From NCBI RefSeq assembly GCF_013141715.1, contig NZ_WHOA01000182.1, positions 1 to 64,000 of the forward strand: 64,000 nt of DNA. Direction: 5' to 3'. The position numbers were made by a program, and so were the translations under genes. This DNA comes from Paenibacillus phytorum (lineage in GTDB: Bacteria; Bacillota; Bacilli; Paenibacillales; NBRC-103111). The notes beneath the pieces are model-generated. The model did not search any database, had not been told where the DNA came from, and saw only the letters and a program-made list of their open reading frames with translations. Positions 52,054 through 60,389 of this stretch are shown piece by piece (the stretch's first letter is position 1; the number at the start of each line of letters is the position of its first letter).

Positions 52054-53127
52054 ATGACTCTAGCGCAATTGCAGAGGCAAGATATAGAGAGCATGATTCA
52101 GAAAGTCATCAGCGGCATGAAAAATCTGGAGGTAACGATCCAGGAAGACACGCCGATAAGCATCATTACGATGGACAAATGGGACTGGTCCCAAGGAGTC
52201 GGATTATTCTCTCTATACTTGTACTACAAAGAAACCAGAAACCGCGATATTTTCACGTATTTGACCAATTGGTTCGACAGCCGGATTCGTGAGGGGCTCC
52301 CACCGAAGAACGTCAACACGATGTGTCCGCTGCTTACGCTCAGCTACATTTACGAAGAAACGCTTAATCCCGAGTATCTGCGGATTTGCGAAGAATGGGC
52401 CAGCTATGCGGCCGATGAGATGCCGCGCACGCCTGAGTTCGGGATCACGCACGAGACCATTGACAATGCGAACGAAGGCGAGTTATGGGACGACACGCTC
52501 TATATGACGGTGTTGTTCATGGGCCGGATGGGCATTTTGCTGGAAAAGGATCACTACGTACAAGAAAGCATCCGTCAGTTCCTCGTCCATCTAAAGTATT
52601 TGACCGATAAGAAAACAGGACTGTTTTTCCATGGCTGGACCTTCGTGGAGGGCCATAATTTCGCGGAAGCACTCTGGGGCCGAGGTAATGCGTGGTACAC
52701 GGCAGGGCTGGTCGACTACCTAGATATCGTCAAGATACCGCTGGGCGTGGAAGTGTTCTTGCTTTCTTCTCTGGAACGTCAGATTCAGAAGCTGACTGAG
52801 CTGCAAAGACCGAGCGGAATGTGGACGACATTACTGAACGATGCGACATCGTACGAGGAAACATCGGCTACTGCGGGTTTCGCATACGGCATTCTGAAAG
52901 CTGTTCGCAAAGGTTATATCAGCGAAGTCTACAAAGAAGTCGGGTTGAAGGCGCTGCAAGCGGTCATTAATAAGATTGACGAGAAGGGAGCCGTTCACGG
53001 GGTATCTTACGGAACGCGCATGGGACGCACGCTGCAGTTTTATCGTGAAATTGCGGTGTGTCCGATGCCCTACGGGCAATCCATGACGCTGCTAATGCTG
53101 GTGGAAAGCCTGCATCATGTCGACTGA
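52054..53127 (+). CDS. GH105/GH88-type unsaturated uronyl hydrolase (second copy)
   Basis: A 357-residue protein from ATG 52054 with GGGGAGGTG upstream (the frame extends to 52009). The family signatures are present: DKWDWSQGVGLFSLY (about 38), the catalytic Asp in ELWDDTLYMTVLFM (about residue 145), GRGNAWYTA (about 212), LNDATSYEETSATAGFAYG (about 260) and GRTLQFYREIAVCPM near the end. It removes unsaturated uronic acid from lyase products. It is clearly related to the copy at 28354. It lacks a signal peptide. Confidence 0.88.
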   Translation: MTLAQLQRQDIESMIQKVISGMKNLEVTIQEDTPISIITMDKWDWSQGVGLFSLYLYYKETRNRDIFTYLTNWFDSRIREGLPPKNVNTMCPLLTLSYIYEETLNPEYLRICEEWASYAADEMPRTPEFGITHETIDNANEGELWDDTLYMTVLFMGRMGILLEKDHYVQESIRQFLVHLKYLTDKKTGLFFHGWTFVEGHNFAEALWGRGNAWYTAGLVDYLDIVKIPLGVEVFLLSSLERQIQKLTELQRPSGMWTTLLNDATSYEETSATAGFAYGILKAVRKGYISEVYKEVGLKALQAVINKIDEKGAVHGVSYGTRMGRTLQFYREIAVCPMPYGQSMTLLMLVESLHHVD

Positions 53128-53217
53128 CTGGAGCAAGGTACCCATGAAGAACTGCTGGCTAACCAGGGCATTTACCATGGATTGCTTGAGGCGCAGTATC
53201 GCTTTTTGGCTTCATAA
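53128..53217 (+). pseudogene. Remnant of the 3' end of an ABC exporter ATPase gene
   Basis: In frame after the GH105 stop codon, 29 codons read LEQGTHEELLANQGIYHGLL and then EAQYRFLAS, followed by TAA. This is the conserved tail of MsbA/MdlB-type exporter ATPases, which normally follows a full ATPase domain. No other part of such a gene exists here. The piece probably arrived with a rearrangement that also affected the nearby duplicated control segment. The next gene's start lies 30 bases later. Confidence 0.6.
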
Positions 53218-53247
53218 TTGACGAACGAAAAGGCGGGATGCATGCAC

Positions 53248-54648
53248 ATGGTCATTGGAAACGAAATTCGCAAATATCAGAATGCGATTGCGGCTGGCAT
53301 TTCGGAGCTCGTACAAATAAGAAGCATCATGGCCGCCCCGGAGCCGGGAAAACCGTTCGGGGCTGGAGTCGACCGCGCTTTGCAGTATATGCTCGGTTTG
53401 GCTGAATCATTAGGATTCGAAGTGACAAATGTGGACGGCTATGTAGGCCATGTCGAATACGGTCAAGGCGACGAGCTAGCCGCTGTGCTTGTCCATCTGG
53501 ATACAGTAGAAGAAGGGGAGGGATGGACGTCCCCCCCGTTTGGCGGCCTCATCGAGAATGGCAAGATCATCGGAAGAGGAGCATCCGATAATAAAGGACC
53601 TGCTGTGGTCGCTCTGTATGCGCTGAAAACGCTGATGGATCTGGGCATTACCGGCAATCGCCGTCTCCGCTTGATCTTTGGCACGAACGAAGAGAGTGGA
53701 ATGAAAGACCTCGACTATTATTTCGAGAGGGAACAGCTTCCGGATATGGCGTTTGCGCCCGACGCGGGCTACCCGATTTTTAATGTGGAGATGGGCAACA
53801 TGAACGTGGTGTTCTCGAGTAAGCAGGAGGCTGCTTCAGCCAAGCCGCTGCTCCCTCTTTTGTCTCTGAAAGGCGGCAGTATGCTTACGCTGATTCCGGA
53901 GACCTGCACGGCGTCGCTCTCTCTGGCGTTTCTGACCGACGGCCAGGTGGAGAACCTCCGCCATTCGGTCAATCTCCAGGCGAATCTGTCGGCAGCATTC
54001 GTTGCCGACAGAGTGCTGGAGTTAACAGCCGGCAGCGAGCTTGTGGAAGGCAGTATGACGGGATCGCGAAATGCAATCGCTAATATGGTTGCTTTCCTAA
54101 TTGCGCAAGGACTAGATACCAATTGGGACAACTTCCTGCGCTTCCTACATAGCAAGATCAGTGCGGAGACAGACGGACAGTCGCTCGGTATCGCCTGCAG
54201 TGATAGCGTATCGGGCGGGTTGGTCGTTTATTTGCGTACCATTTCCTGTGATCGGAAGCGTGCGGAAGCACTATGCAATATCCGTTATCCAATAAGCTAT
54301 GACGGGGCTGGCATATTATCTACGCTCGACCATCTTGCGCGCATGAATGGAATCGAAACCGAACAGTCACGGCATCTACTTCCCGTGTATGTGCCAGAGA
54401 CCCATCCGGTCATTGTTCGGTTAAGTCGCGCCTATAAGAAAATCACCGGCGAGGAAGCTGCGATGCTGCGCATGGGTGCCGGTACATATGCCCGTAAGCT
54501 GCGCAACAATGGTGTCGCTTTCGGTGCGGGACTGCCTGGCGGTGTCGATACTCGCGTGCATCAGGCCGACGAGTTCATCTTTATCGACGATATGATGCAG
54601 CATGCCGAAATCTGTTTACAGGGCATGTATGAATTGCTGATCGATTAA
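53248..54648 (+). CDS. M20-family metallopeptidase homologue, PepV-like, lacking the lid histidine
   Basis: A 466-residue protein from ATG 53248 (GGCGGG upstream; the frame opens at TTG 53218). The two-zinc centre is complete: HLD in LVHLDTV (about residue 83), Asp in GRGASDNKGPAV (about 115), EE in GTNEESGM (about 149), Asp in APDAGYP (about 174) and the C-terminal His in VHQADEF (about 443). The lid-domain motif HG(S/M)xP is replaced: where its paralogue at 60386 has GHGSYPPSG, this protein has VEGSMTGSR. Family members split dipeptides or acylated amines. The loss of the lid His suggests altered activity. Confidence 0.82.
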   Translation: MVIGNEIRKYQNAIAAGISELVQIRSIMAAPEPGKPFGAGVDRALQYMLGLAESLGFEVTNVDGYVGHVEYGQGDELAAVLVHLDTVEEGEGWTSPPFGGLIENGKIIGRGASDNKGPAVVALYALKTLMDLGITGNRRLRLIFGTNEESGMKDLDYYFEREQLPDMAFAPDAGYPIFNVEMGNMNVVFSSKQEAASAKPLLPLLSLKGGSMLTLIPETCTASLSLAFLTDGQVENLRHSVNLQANLSAAFVADRVLELTAGSELVEGSMTGSRNAIANMVAFLIAQGLDTNWDNFLRFLHSKISAETDGQSLGIACSDSVSGGLVVYLRTISCDRKRAEALCNIRYPISYDGAGILSTLDHLARMNGIETEQSRHLLPVYVPETHPVIVRLSRAYKKITGEEAAMLRMGAGTYARKLRNNGVAFGAGLPGGVDTRVHQADEFIFIDDMMQHAEICLQGMYELLID

Positions 54649-54675
54649 CAGAAAGTAAGAGATATTCTACTAGAG

Positions 54676-54727
54676 GTAAAGAAAACTAATAAAAGGTAAA
54701 AATCCTAATATGTAAACCGTTTTCACA
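54676..54727 (+). repeat. Second copy of the duplicated control segment
   Basis: GTAAAGAAAACTAATAAAA followed by TATGTAAACCGTTTTCACA (54710-54727). The dyad GTAAACCGTTTTCA fits the CcpA/LacI-type consensus at 12 of 14 positions. The copy carries the last codons of the yesN gene, so the segment was duplicated from 51947-51997. Confidence 0.7.
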
Positions 54728-54797
54728 AGCGAGTATACTTGCGATATGCCTAGAAGAAACGGCTTTGCTGTCCCTTTTATTGGCTAGTAGTATTATG

Positions 54798-54809
54798 GAA
54801 AGCGCTTTC
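54798..54809 (+). promoter_or_regulatory. cre-like palindrome before the second transporter operon
   Basis: The perfect 12-bp dyad GAAAGCGCTTTC, 39 bases before the permease start. It fits the catabolite-responsive element consensus with two mismatches, so CcpA repression is likely. Confidence 0.65.
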
Positions 54810-54847
54810 GCGTGTTGGAATAGCATTTGTAGAAAAGGAGCGAGAGT

Positions 54848-55807
54848 ATGGAAGCACAATCTCAAAAACTTCCTGTAATTGCACAGACGGACAGTAAACC
54901 AAGAAGCGCTTTTACGAAAGAGCTGTTCAAAAATTACGATTTGTACTTACTTCTTGCCCCAGGCGTCATATTCTTTTTTGTATTTTGTTATATCCCTATG
55001 TTCGGTCTTGTCATTGCCTTTAAGGATTATAACATTTTCAAAGGCGTCTTCGATTCCGATTGGGTAGGGCTTCAGCATTTCAAGGATATGCTGCAGATTC
55101 AGGATTTTTATAGGATCGTCCGCAATACGCTTCTGCTTAATGTTCTAGGTCTGATCGTGGGTTTTCCGGCTCCGATTATTCTGGCGCTTATGCTGAATGA
55201 AATCAGAGCTAAATATTTCAAGAAAATTTCGCAGTCGCTTCTGTATCTGCCTCACTTTATGTCTTGGGTCATTATGGGCGGGATTATCTATAACCTGCTT
55301 TCCCCGAAATATGGGATCGTTAATGATCTAATGAGATTCATGGGGATGAAAGAGATCTATTTCATGATCGAAGAAACGTGGTGGGTCATCACGTATACGC
55401 TGTCCAGCGTATGGGCGGGAGCGGGCTGGGGAACGATTATTTACCTGGCGGCCATGACTACGATCGATCCCTCTTTGTATGAAGCTGCTGTCATGGACGG
55501 CGCGGGTAGATGGAAGAAGATCGTGCATATTACGCTGCCGGGCATTATGCCAACTATCATCGTGCTGTTGATTCTTAACATCGGTCATATGGTATCCATT
55601 GGTGTCGAGCATCCATTCGCCTTGCAGAACCCTGTCGTTACGAATATTTCGGATGTAATCAGCACATACGTTTACTCCGCGGGGATTAAGCAGGGGCAAT
55701 TCGGAATTACGACTGCAATCGGGATGTCGCAATCCTTCATTAACCTTATTCTTGTGCTTGGCGCGAACTATTTTGCCAAGCGATTTGGCAAGGAAGGACT
55801 TTGGTAA
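54848..55807 (+). CDS. Carbohydrate ABC transporter permease, LplB type (second system)
   Basis: A 319-residue protein with six membrane segments. The loop CYIPMFGLVIAFKDYN and the EAA segment AAMTTIDPSLYEAAVMDGAGR (about residues 203-223) are the same signatures as in the protein at 22995, and the two are clearly homologous. It imports an oligosaccharide with the next permease and the lipoprotein at 56933. AAAAGGAGCG is the ribosome-binding site. Confidence 0.93.
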   Translation: MEAQSQKLPVIAQTDSKPRSAFTKELFKNYDLYLLLAPGVIFFFVFCYIPMFGLVIAFKDYNIFKGVFDSDWVGLQHFKDMLQIQDFYRIVRNTLLLNVLGLIVGFPAPIILALMLNEIRAKYFKKISQSLLYLPHFMSWVIMGGIIYNLLSPKYGIVNDLMRFMGMKEIYFMIEETWWVITYTLSSVWAGAGWGTIIYLAAMTTIDPSLYEAAVMDGAGRWKKIVHITLPGIMPTIIVLLILNIGHMVSIGVEHPFALQNPVVTNISDVISTYVYSAGIKQGQFGITTAIGMSQSFINLILVLGANYFAKRFGKEGLW

Positions 55808-55834
55808 AATTCGAACGAATAGGAGAGTAGAGAT

Positions 55835-56755
55835 ATGGCGGCTACTGCGCGCAAACAAGGATATAAACGCAGCTTATTCGGCAAGTATTCCGGCTGGGAC
55901 GTAAGCTTTAACATCATGAATTATACCCTGCTCATCGTATTCACCTTCATATGTGTCTTTCCCTTCCTCAATACGTTAGCTAATGCCTTCAGCAGCAGTC
56001 ATGCTATACAGACGGGTAAAGTTGTGCTTTGGCCTGTAGAGTTTCAGCTTGATGCGATGAAAGCGGTAATAACGGATTCCAATATCATCAGGTCGTTAGG
56101 GGTAACCGTTTATATTACGGTAGTCGGTACTGCGCTTAATATGCTGTTCACGATTACAACGGCCTATCCACTTTCCAGAAAGGATCTAAAGGGACGCAAA
56201 TATTTCATGAATTTCATGATTGTGACCATGGTTTTCAGCGGCGGTTTGATTCCAGGTTACTTGTTGATTAAGTCGCTAGGAATGCTGAATAGCTTATGGG
56301 CGTTAATGATTCCCGGTTTGATTAGTGCTTTTAACGTTATTATCATGAAAACATTTTTTCAGGATCTCCCTGATGAGCTGCGCGAGGCGGCCGTTATGGA
56401 TGGCTGCGGCAATTTGCGTTATTTGGTGCAGATCGTGCTTCCCCTGTCGGGTGCAGTTTTGGCAACGATAAGTCTGTTTTATGCAGTCGGCCACTGGAAC
56501 TCGTATTTTACAGCGGTACTGTTCATCGATGATTCGGCTCTCTACACGCTGCAGGTGAAGTTGAGGAACATTTTGCTGCTTGCACAAATGGATACGTCGT
56601 TGGAGACTATGCAATCTTTGGATAATCTCCACATCATTGAGGAGTCCCTGAAAGCGGCCACGATTGTTTTCGCCACGGTTCCGATTCTAATCGTATACCC
56701 GTTCCTGCAAAAGTATTTCGTAAAGGGATCGTTCTTAGGGTCTGTTAAAGGATAA
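55835..56755 (+). CDS. Carbohydrate ABC transporter permease, YtcP type (second system)
   Basis: A 306-residue protein with six membrane segments, EAA motif LPDELREAAVMDGCGNLRY (about residues 182-200) and the C-terminal signature QKYFVKGSFLGSVKG. GGAGAG lies upstream. It forms the channel with the LplB-type protein 28 bases upstream. Confidence 0.93.
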   Translation: MAATARKQGYKRSLFGKYSGWDVSFNIMNYTLLIVFTFICVFPFLNTLANAFSSSHAIQTGKVVLWPVEFQLDAMKAVITDSNIIRSLGVTVYITVVGTALNMLFTITTAYPLSRKDLKGRKYFMNFMIVTMVFSGGLIPGYLLIKSLGMLNSLWALMIPGLISAFNVIIMKTFFQDLPDELREAAVMDGCGNLRYLVQIVLPLSGAVLATISLFYAVGHWNSYFTAVLFIDDSALYTLQVKLRNILLLAQMDTSLETMQSLDNLHIIEESLKAATIVFATVPILIVYPFLQKYFVKGSFLGSVKG

Positions 56756-56838
56756 AGAGTACGGTTAGATAACAAAAAAACTATCAAAATGTCAAAATTA
56801 TAGAATAGAAACAATGAATGAAAGGATCTATATTTCAA

Positions 56839-56852
56839 TGAAAGCGCTTAAG
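56839..56852 (+). promoter_or_regulatory. cre-like site before the binding lipoprotein gene
   Basis: TGAAAGCGCTTAAG fits the CcpA site consensus at 12 of 14 positions. It lies in the 177-bp gap between the permease gene and the lipoprotein gene, which may have its own promoter. Confidence 0.5.
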
Positions 56853-56932
56853 AGTCATGAATTACCTACAGGATATGGGCGAAATCCCATTAGAGCGTAT
56901 ATTCCTGTAATAAACACTAGGGAGGAAGCAGT

Positions 56933-58579
56933 ATGGCAAAGGTGTTTAAAAAAGGGGTTTTAGGAAGCATGGCTATCGTACTCATGCTTTCAGGTTTCTT
57001 GGTTGCTTGTTCCAAGAATGAGGGGGGAAGCGCTGCAACAACGTCACCTAGCGGCAGTAACTCACCGTCTCCAAGCAAAGAACCTGAAAAACCGGCCAAA
57101 ATCCGCGTATCATTGTGGGACCGCGCCAATGCGCCGGAGGGTCAAAATTTGGGCAATAACCCGATCATTAAATACGTGATCGACGAAACGAAGAAAATCG
57201 GTCTCGATGTGGAATTCGTCTCCCTGCCTAGAGCGCAGGAGTCGGAGAAGCTAAATGTTTGGATGGCTTCCGGAGAAGCGCCGGATGTCATTTTGACCTA
57301 CTCGATGGATACGATCTTCAAATATGCTGAACAAGGCGGATTGTGGGAGCTTGATTCCTATCTCGCCAAGTATCCAGACTTGATTAAGAATAACAAAAAG
57401 GCGCTTGACCAAGTGGGCATGTACAAAGGCAAGAGGTATGCGATTCCTGCCCTTAAGGCGAACACATACGCTGGCCCCAACATGAAGATTCGTAAAGACT
57501 GGCTTGATGCGCTAGGCATGAAAATTCCGACGACGAACGAAGAGCTGTATCAGGTGCTGAAAGCCTTTAAAGAGAAAGACCCAGGCAACGTAGGCAAAGA
57601 CAAAGTCATCCCATGGGCGATCCCTGCGATCAACCAATCCATGAAAGCATTTTTCTTCGGCCCCATGTTCGGTTTCGGCGTCAATATGGACGGTCCCAGC
57701 AACCAATTCTATGCGCCGGACGGCAACTATAAGAATGGTGTCTTCACATCCGCAGTTGCTACGCCTGAAGGCAAAGCTTACTACCAACGGATGAACAAAT
57801 TGTACAAAGAGGGCTTGATCTCCAAGGAATTCGTCACCGACGTGAGTTCTCAGCAATTTACGCAGCAAGTTAACAGCGGTGTTGCCGGTTTCGTCGATTC
57901 CAACGACGCGCCTTGGACCATGACTGCGAATACACGCAAATCCGTCCCGACAGCAAACTGGGTACCGGTAGAACCATTCAAGCGTGCGGATGGATCGCAG
58001 GTTATGACGGTAGTGGGAGATTACGCCATGTTCGTCGCCGTTCCGAAATCCAGCAAAAACCCGGATGTCGTCATGAAATATTTGAACTGGATGGTTGAAC
58101 CGAAAAATCTTGCGACCGTACAAAGCGGAATTGAGGGTGTGAACTGGAAAAATGACGGCGGCGTTCGAGTCCAGATTGATCCCGAAACGAATAAGAAGAG
58201 CACATGGGTATCCGCCTCGGGAGACCTTGCCATTGTTCAGCAAGGGGTAGCGCCATACAACAAAGAACAACTGATTAAGTCTGTTGCGGCTACGTATCCG
58301 GACGATAAGCAGCGTGAAGAGTACGCCAATTCTTATCTTACGTTCTATGATATTTTCAAGAAATTCGGTAAACCGAACACCGTAATCGACTCACCTCGGC
58401 CAGTAGCCCAGAAGACCGTAGCGGCAATCGAGAAGCACCTTTATGAAGGAATCTCCAAAGTTATTATTTCTACGGACTTCGAGAAGACGTATAGCGAGAT
58501 GGTTGCCGGATGGGAAAGAGCCGGAGGAAAAGATTACGACAAAGAGATTAGCGACGCTTATAAAACGATGAAAAAGTAA
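56933..58579 (+). CDS. Carbohydrate ABC transporter substrate-binding lipoprotein (second system)
   Basis: A 548-residue lipoprotein with lipobox LVACS (Cys 26), a Ser/Gly/Pro linker, then the LipO-type binding fold: IRVSLWDRANAPEG, LNVWMASGEAPDVILTYS, AIPALKANTYAGP, IPWAIPAINQSMKAFFFGPMF. It captures the oligosaccharide for the two permeases upstream. GGGAGGAAG precedes the ATG. A terminator hairpin follows at 58604. Confidence 0.92.
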   Translation: MAKVFKKGVLGSMAIVLMLSGFLVACSKNEGGSAATTSPSGSNSPSPSKEPEKPAKIRVSLWDRANAPEGQNLGNNPIIKYVIDETKKIGLDVEFVSLPRAQESEKLNVWMASGEAPDVILTYSMDTIFKYAEQGGLWELDSYLAKYPDLIKNNKKALDQVGMYKGKRYAIPALKANTYAGPNMKIRKDWLDALGMKIPTTNEELYQVLKAFKEKDPGNVGKDKVIPWAIPAINQSMKAFFFGPMFGFGVNMDGPSNQFYAPDGNYKNGVFTSAVATPEGKAYYQRMNKLYKEGLISKEFVTDVSSQQFTQQVNSGVAGFVDSNDAPWTMTANTRKSVPTANWVPVEPFKRADGSQVMTVVGDYAMFVAVPKSSKNPDVVMKYLNWMVEPKNLATVQSGIEGVNWKNDGGVRVQIDPETNKKSTWVSASGDLAIVQQGVAPYNKEQLIKSVAATYPDDKQREEYANSYLTFYDIFKKFGKPNTVIDSPRPVAQKTVAAIEKHLYEGISKVIISTDFEKTYSEMVAGWERAGGKDYDKEISDAYKTMKK

Positions 58580-58603
58580 TAGGTTGTAAACCGACTGCAC
58601 AAG

Positions 58604-58631
58604 GAGCGAACGATCTGTGGTTCGCTCTTTT
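58604..58631 (+). terminator. Terminator after the binding lipoprotein gene
   Basis: An 8-bp stem GAGCGAAC/GTTCGCTC with an 8-nt loop and a TTTTGTATTTG tail. It probably lowers readthrough into the enzyme genes. Confidence 0.75.
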
Positions 58632-58697
58632 GTATTTGCTTATGTATTTTTTTGACACATGTCCTTGCCGGACAATAAATCACTGGAGATGAAGCTG

Positions 58698-60389
58698 ATG
58701 AATACACCCCTTCGCGACCCATTGAAAGAACTTATCCACCTGCAGGATGGACGGTTGGAGCAATTTCTCGTGAAGCGCAGAACTGATTTGGCAGAGGGTC
58801 GTGAACCTGATCCGCTAGGTATTGGCACTCTTGCGATGACCGTGCCGCTATATTGTCAGCCGGCATCCCGATATTACTTGGATGCCAGTTTCAATGAACT
58901 GATGCGGGAGGCGGTTGATGATTTCCTTCTGACACAGCTGGAAAGCGGGTGTATTTCGCTCGTTAACTGTAATATCGACTCACCGCCGGACACTGCATTT
59001 AAGATCCACCTGGTATCGCTCGTCTATCAGGTAGCCGCACGTTCGGGACTCGAGCAAATTCGCGGGATCCAGGACGGGTTGTTTACGTTCATGGTAAGAG
59101 CCCGTCCTTGCTTGTTGACTGGAGGCATTCATACACCAAACCACCGCTGGGTCATGGCTGGCGCATTGGCAAAAATGTATGAAATTTTCGGAGATGAAGC
59201 TTATAGGGAGAGAGCTTTTCAATTTCTGGACGAAGGCTTTGATATGACCGAATATGGGGAATGGACGGAGCGCAGCAACGCGATTTATAACGGTGCATGT
59301 GCGATCCATCTGTATGATGTAGGGGTTATCTTTGGGCACGAACCTGCATTCGAGGTAATACGCAAAAACCTGGGCATGATGCAATATATGCTGCATCCGG
59401 ATCAATCTGTCGCGACGGAGTATTCCGGTCGCCAGGACCTTGGCCAGACGATGATGATGAACGATTGGTATTATGTGATTTATCACTTGATGGCATCGCT
59501 CGACAAAAATCCTGTGTTCCTATCCATGGCACAAATAACGGAAGAGACGTCTCCGAAAGGTGCAAGCGCGCTTATTCATTGGATGCTGTACCCGGAGGCT
59601 ATGTGTCTGCCAGATAACGTGCCGGCATTATCGGAGAACTATACCATCCTGCTTGGGGAGGGAAACGAAGCGCTGGTTCCCCGCAATATCCCTTATCTCG
59701 GCAAGCTGGTGCAGCATCCGCACGGCGCATCCGTTCTGCGCCATCGCAAGGGGAAACTGAGCGTAACGTTGATGGCGGCCCAACCGGAATTGATGTACAT
59801 CCAGTATGGTAAAGCGCGTATGTTCGGTTTGAAGCTGGCAGCTGGGTGGTTCGGCATAGGTGCGGTTGCGTTTCCTTCGATCAAGAAGACGGGTATGGAG
59901 CGTTACAGCATGGACATCGAGCTTGAGGGCTGTTACTTTCAACCCCTTCCCAAAGAACACTTCGCCGATAAGAACGGCATTTATGTGAATATGCCTAATC
60001 ATCTTCGAGAGAAAACGAACATCCAGCATCTGCAGCTGGCCTTGGATTTCCAGCTGCTAACTGACGGCGTGGAAGTAAGCATCCGGTCGAAAACGATTCC
60101 TGGCATCTATCTGCAAGCTGTCTGCATGTTCGATTCATTAGGTGAATTGTCGGGCGACGGACTGGAGCAGGTGGCCCCGCATATGAAACAGCTGGTAAAT
60201 GGGGATGCCGTATTTTCCCTCGAGGGGGACTGCATCCGGGTGTCTTCCGGAGCGAAGGAGCACAAAGACGTCTCCATGCGCAACGAGAAAGTGAACCGTG
60301 ATGCGCTCAACGTTACGATGAATTACGTAACACCGACCGACGTGACTATCCGGTTCCAGGCTTATGCCTGCGAAGGGGAAGACCAGTGA
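58698..60389 (+). CDS. Second unassigned CAZyme-like protein, probable (alpha/alpha) toroid plus beta-sandwich
   Basis: A 563-residue protein without a signal peptide. ATG 58698 has GGAG eight bases upstream; the frame opens at 58659. The helical half carries LLTGGIHTPNHRWVMAGALA (about residues 138-157) and EWTERSNAIYNGACAIHL (about 190); the second half is beta-rich (PHGASVLRHRKGKLSVTLMAA, FAMKNGIYVNM-like). The NHRW segment and this fold order recall polysaccharide lyases and uronyl hydrolases. I cannot name the family. It overlaps the next gene by four bases, so it probably works with the M20 enzyme. Confidence 0.5.
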   Translation: MNTPLRDPLKELIHLQDGRLEQFLVKRRTDLAEGREPDPLGIGTLAMTVPLYCQPASRYYLDASFNELMREAVDDFLLTQLESGCISLVNCNIDSPPDTAFKIHLVSLVYQVAARSGLEQIRGIQDGLFTFMVRARPCLLTGGIHTPNHRWVMAGALAKMYEIFGDEAYRERAFQFLDEGFDMTEYGEWTERSNAIYNGACAIHLYDVGVIFGHEPAFEVIRKNLGMMQYMLHPDQSVATEYSGRQDLGQTMMMNDWYYVIYHLMASLDKNPVFLSMAQITEETSPKGASALIHWMLYPEAMCLPDNVPALSENYTILLGEGNEALVPRNIPYLGKLVQHPHGASVLRHRKGKLSVTLMAAQPELMYIQYGKARMFGLKLAAGWFGIGAVAFPSIKKTGMERYSMDIELEGCYFQPLPKEHFADKNGIYVNMPNHLREKTNIQHLQLALDFQLLTDGVEVSIRSKTIPGIYLQAVCMFDSLGELSGDGLEQVAPHMKQLVNGDAVFSLEGDCIRVSSGAKEHKDVSMRNEKVNRDALNVTMNYVTPTDVTIRFQAYACEGEDQ

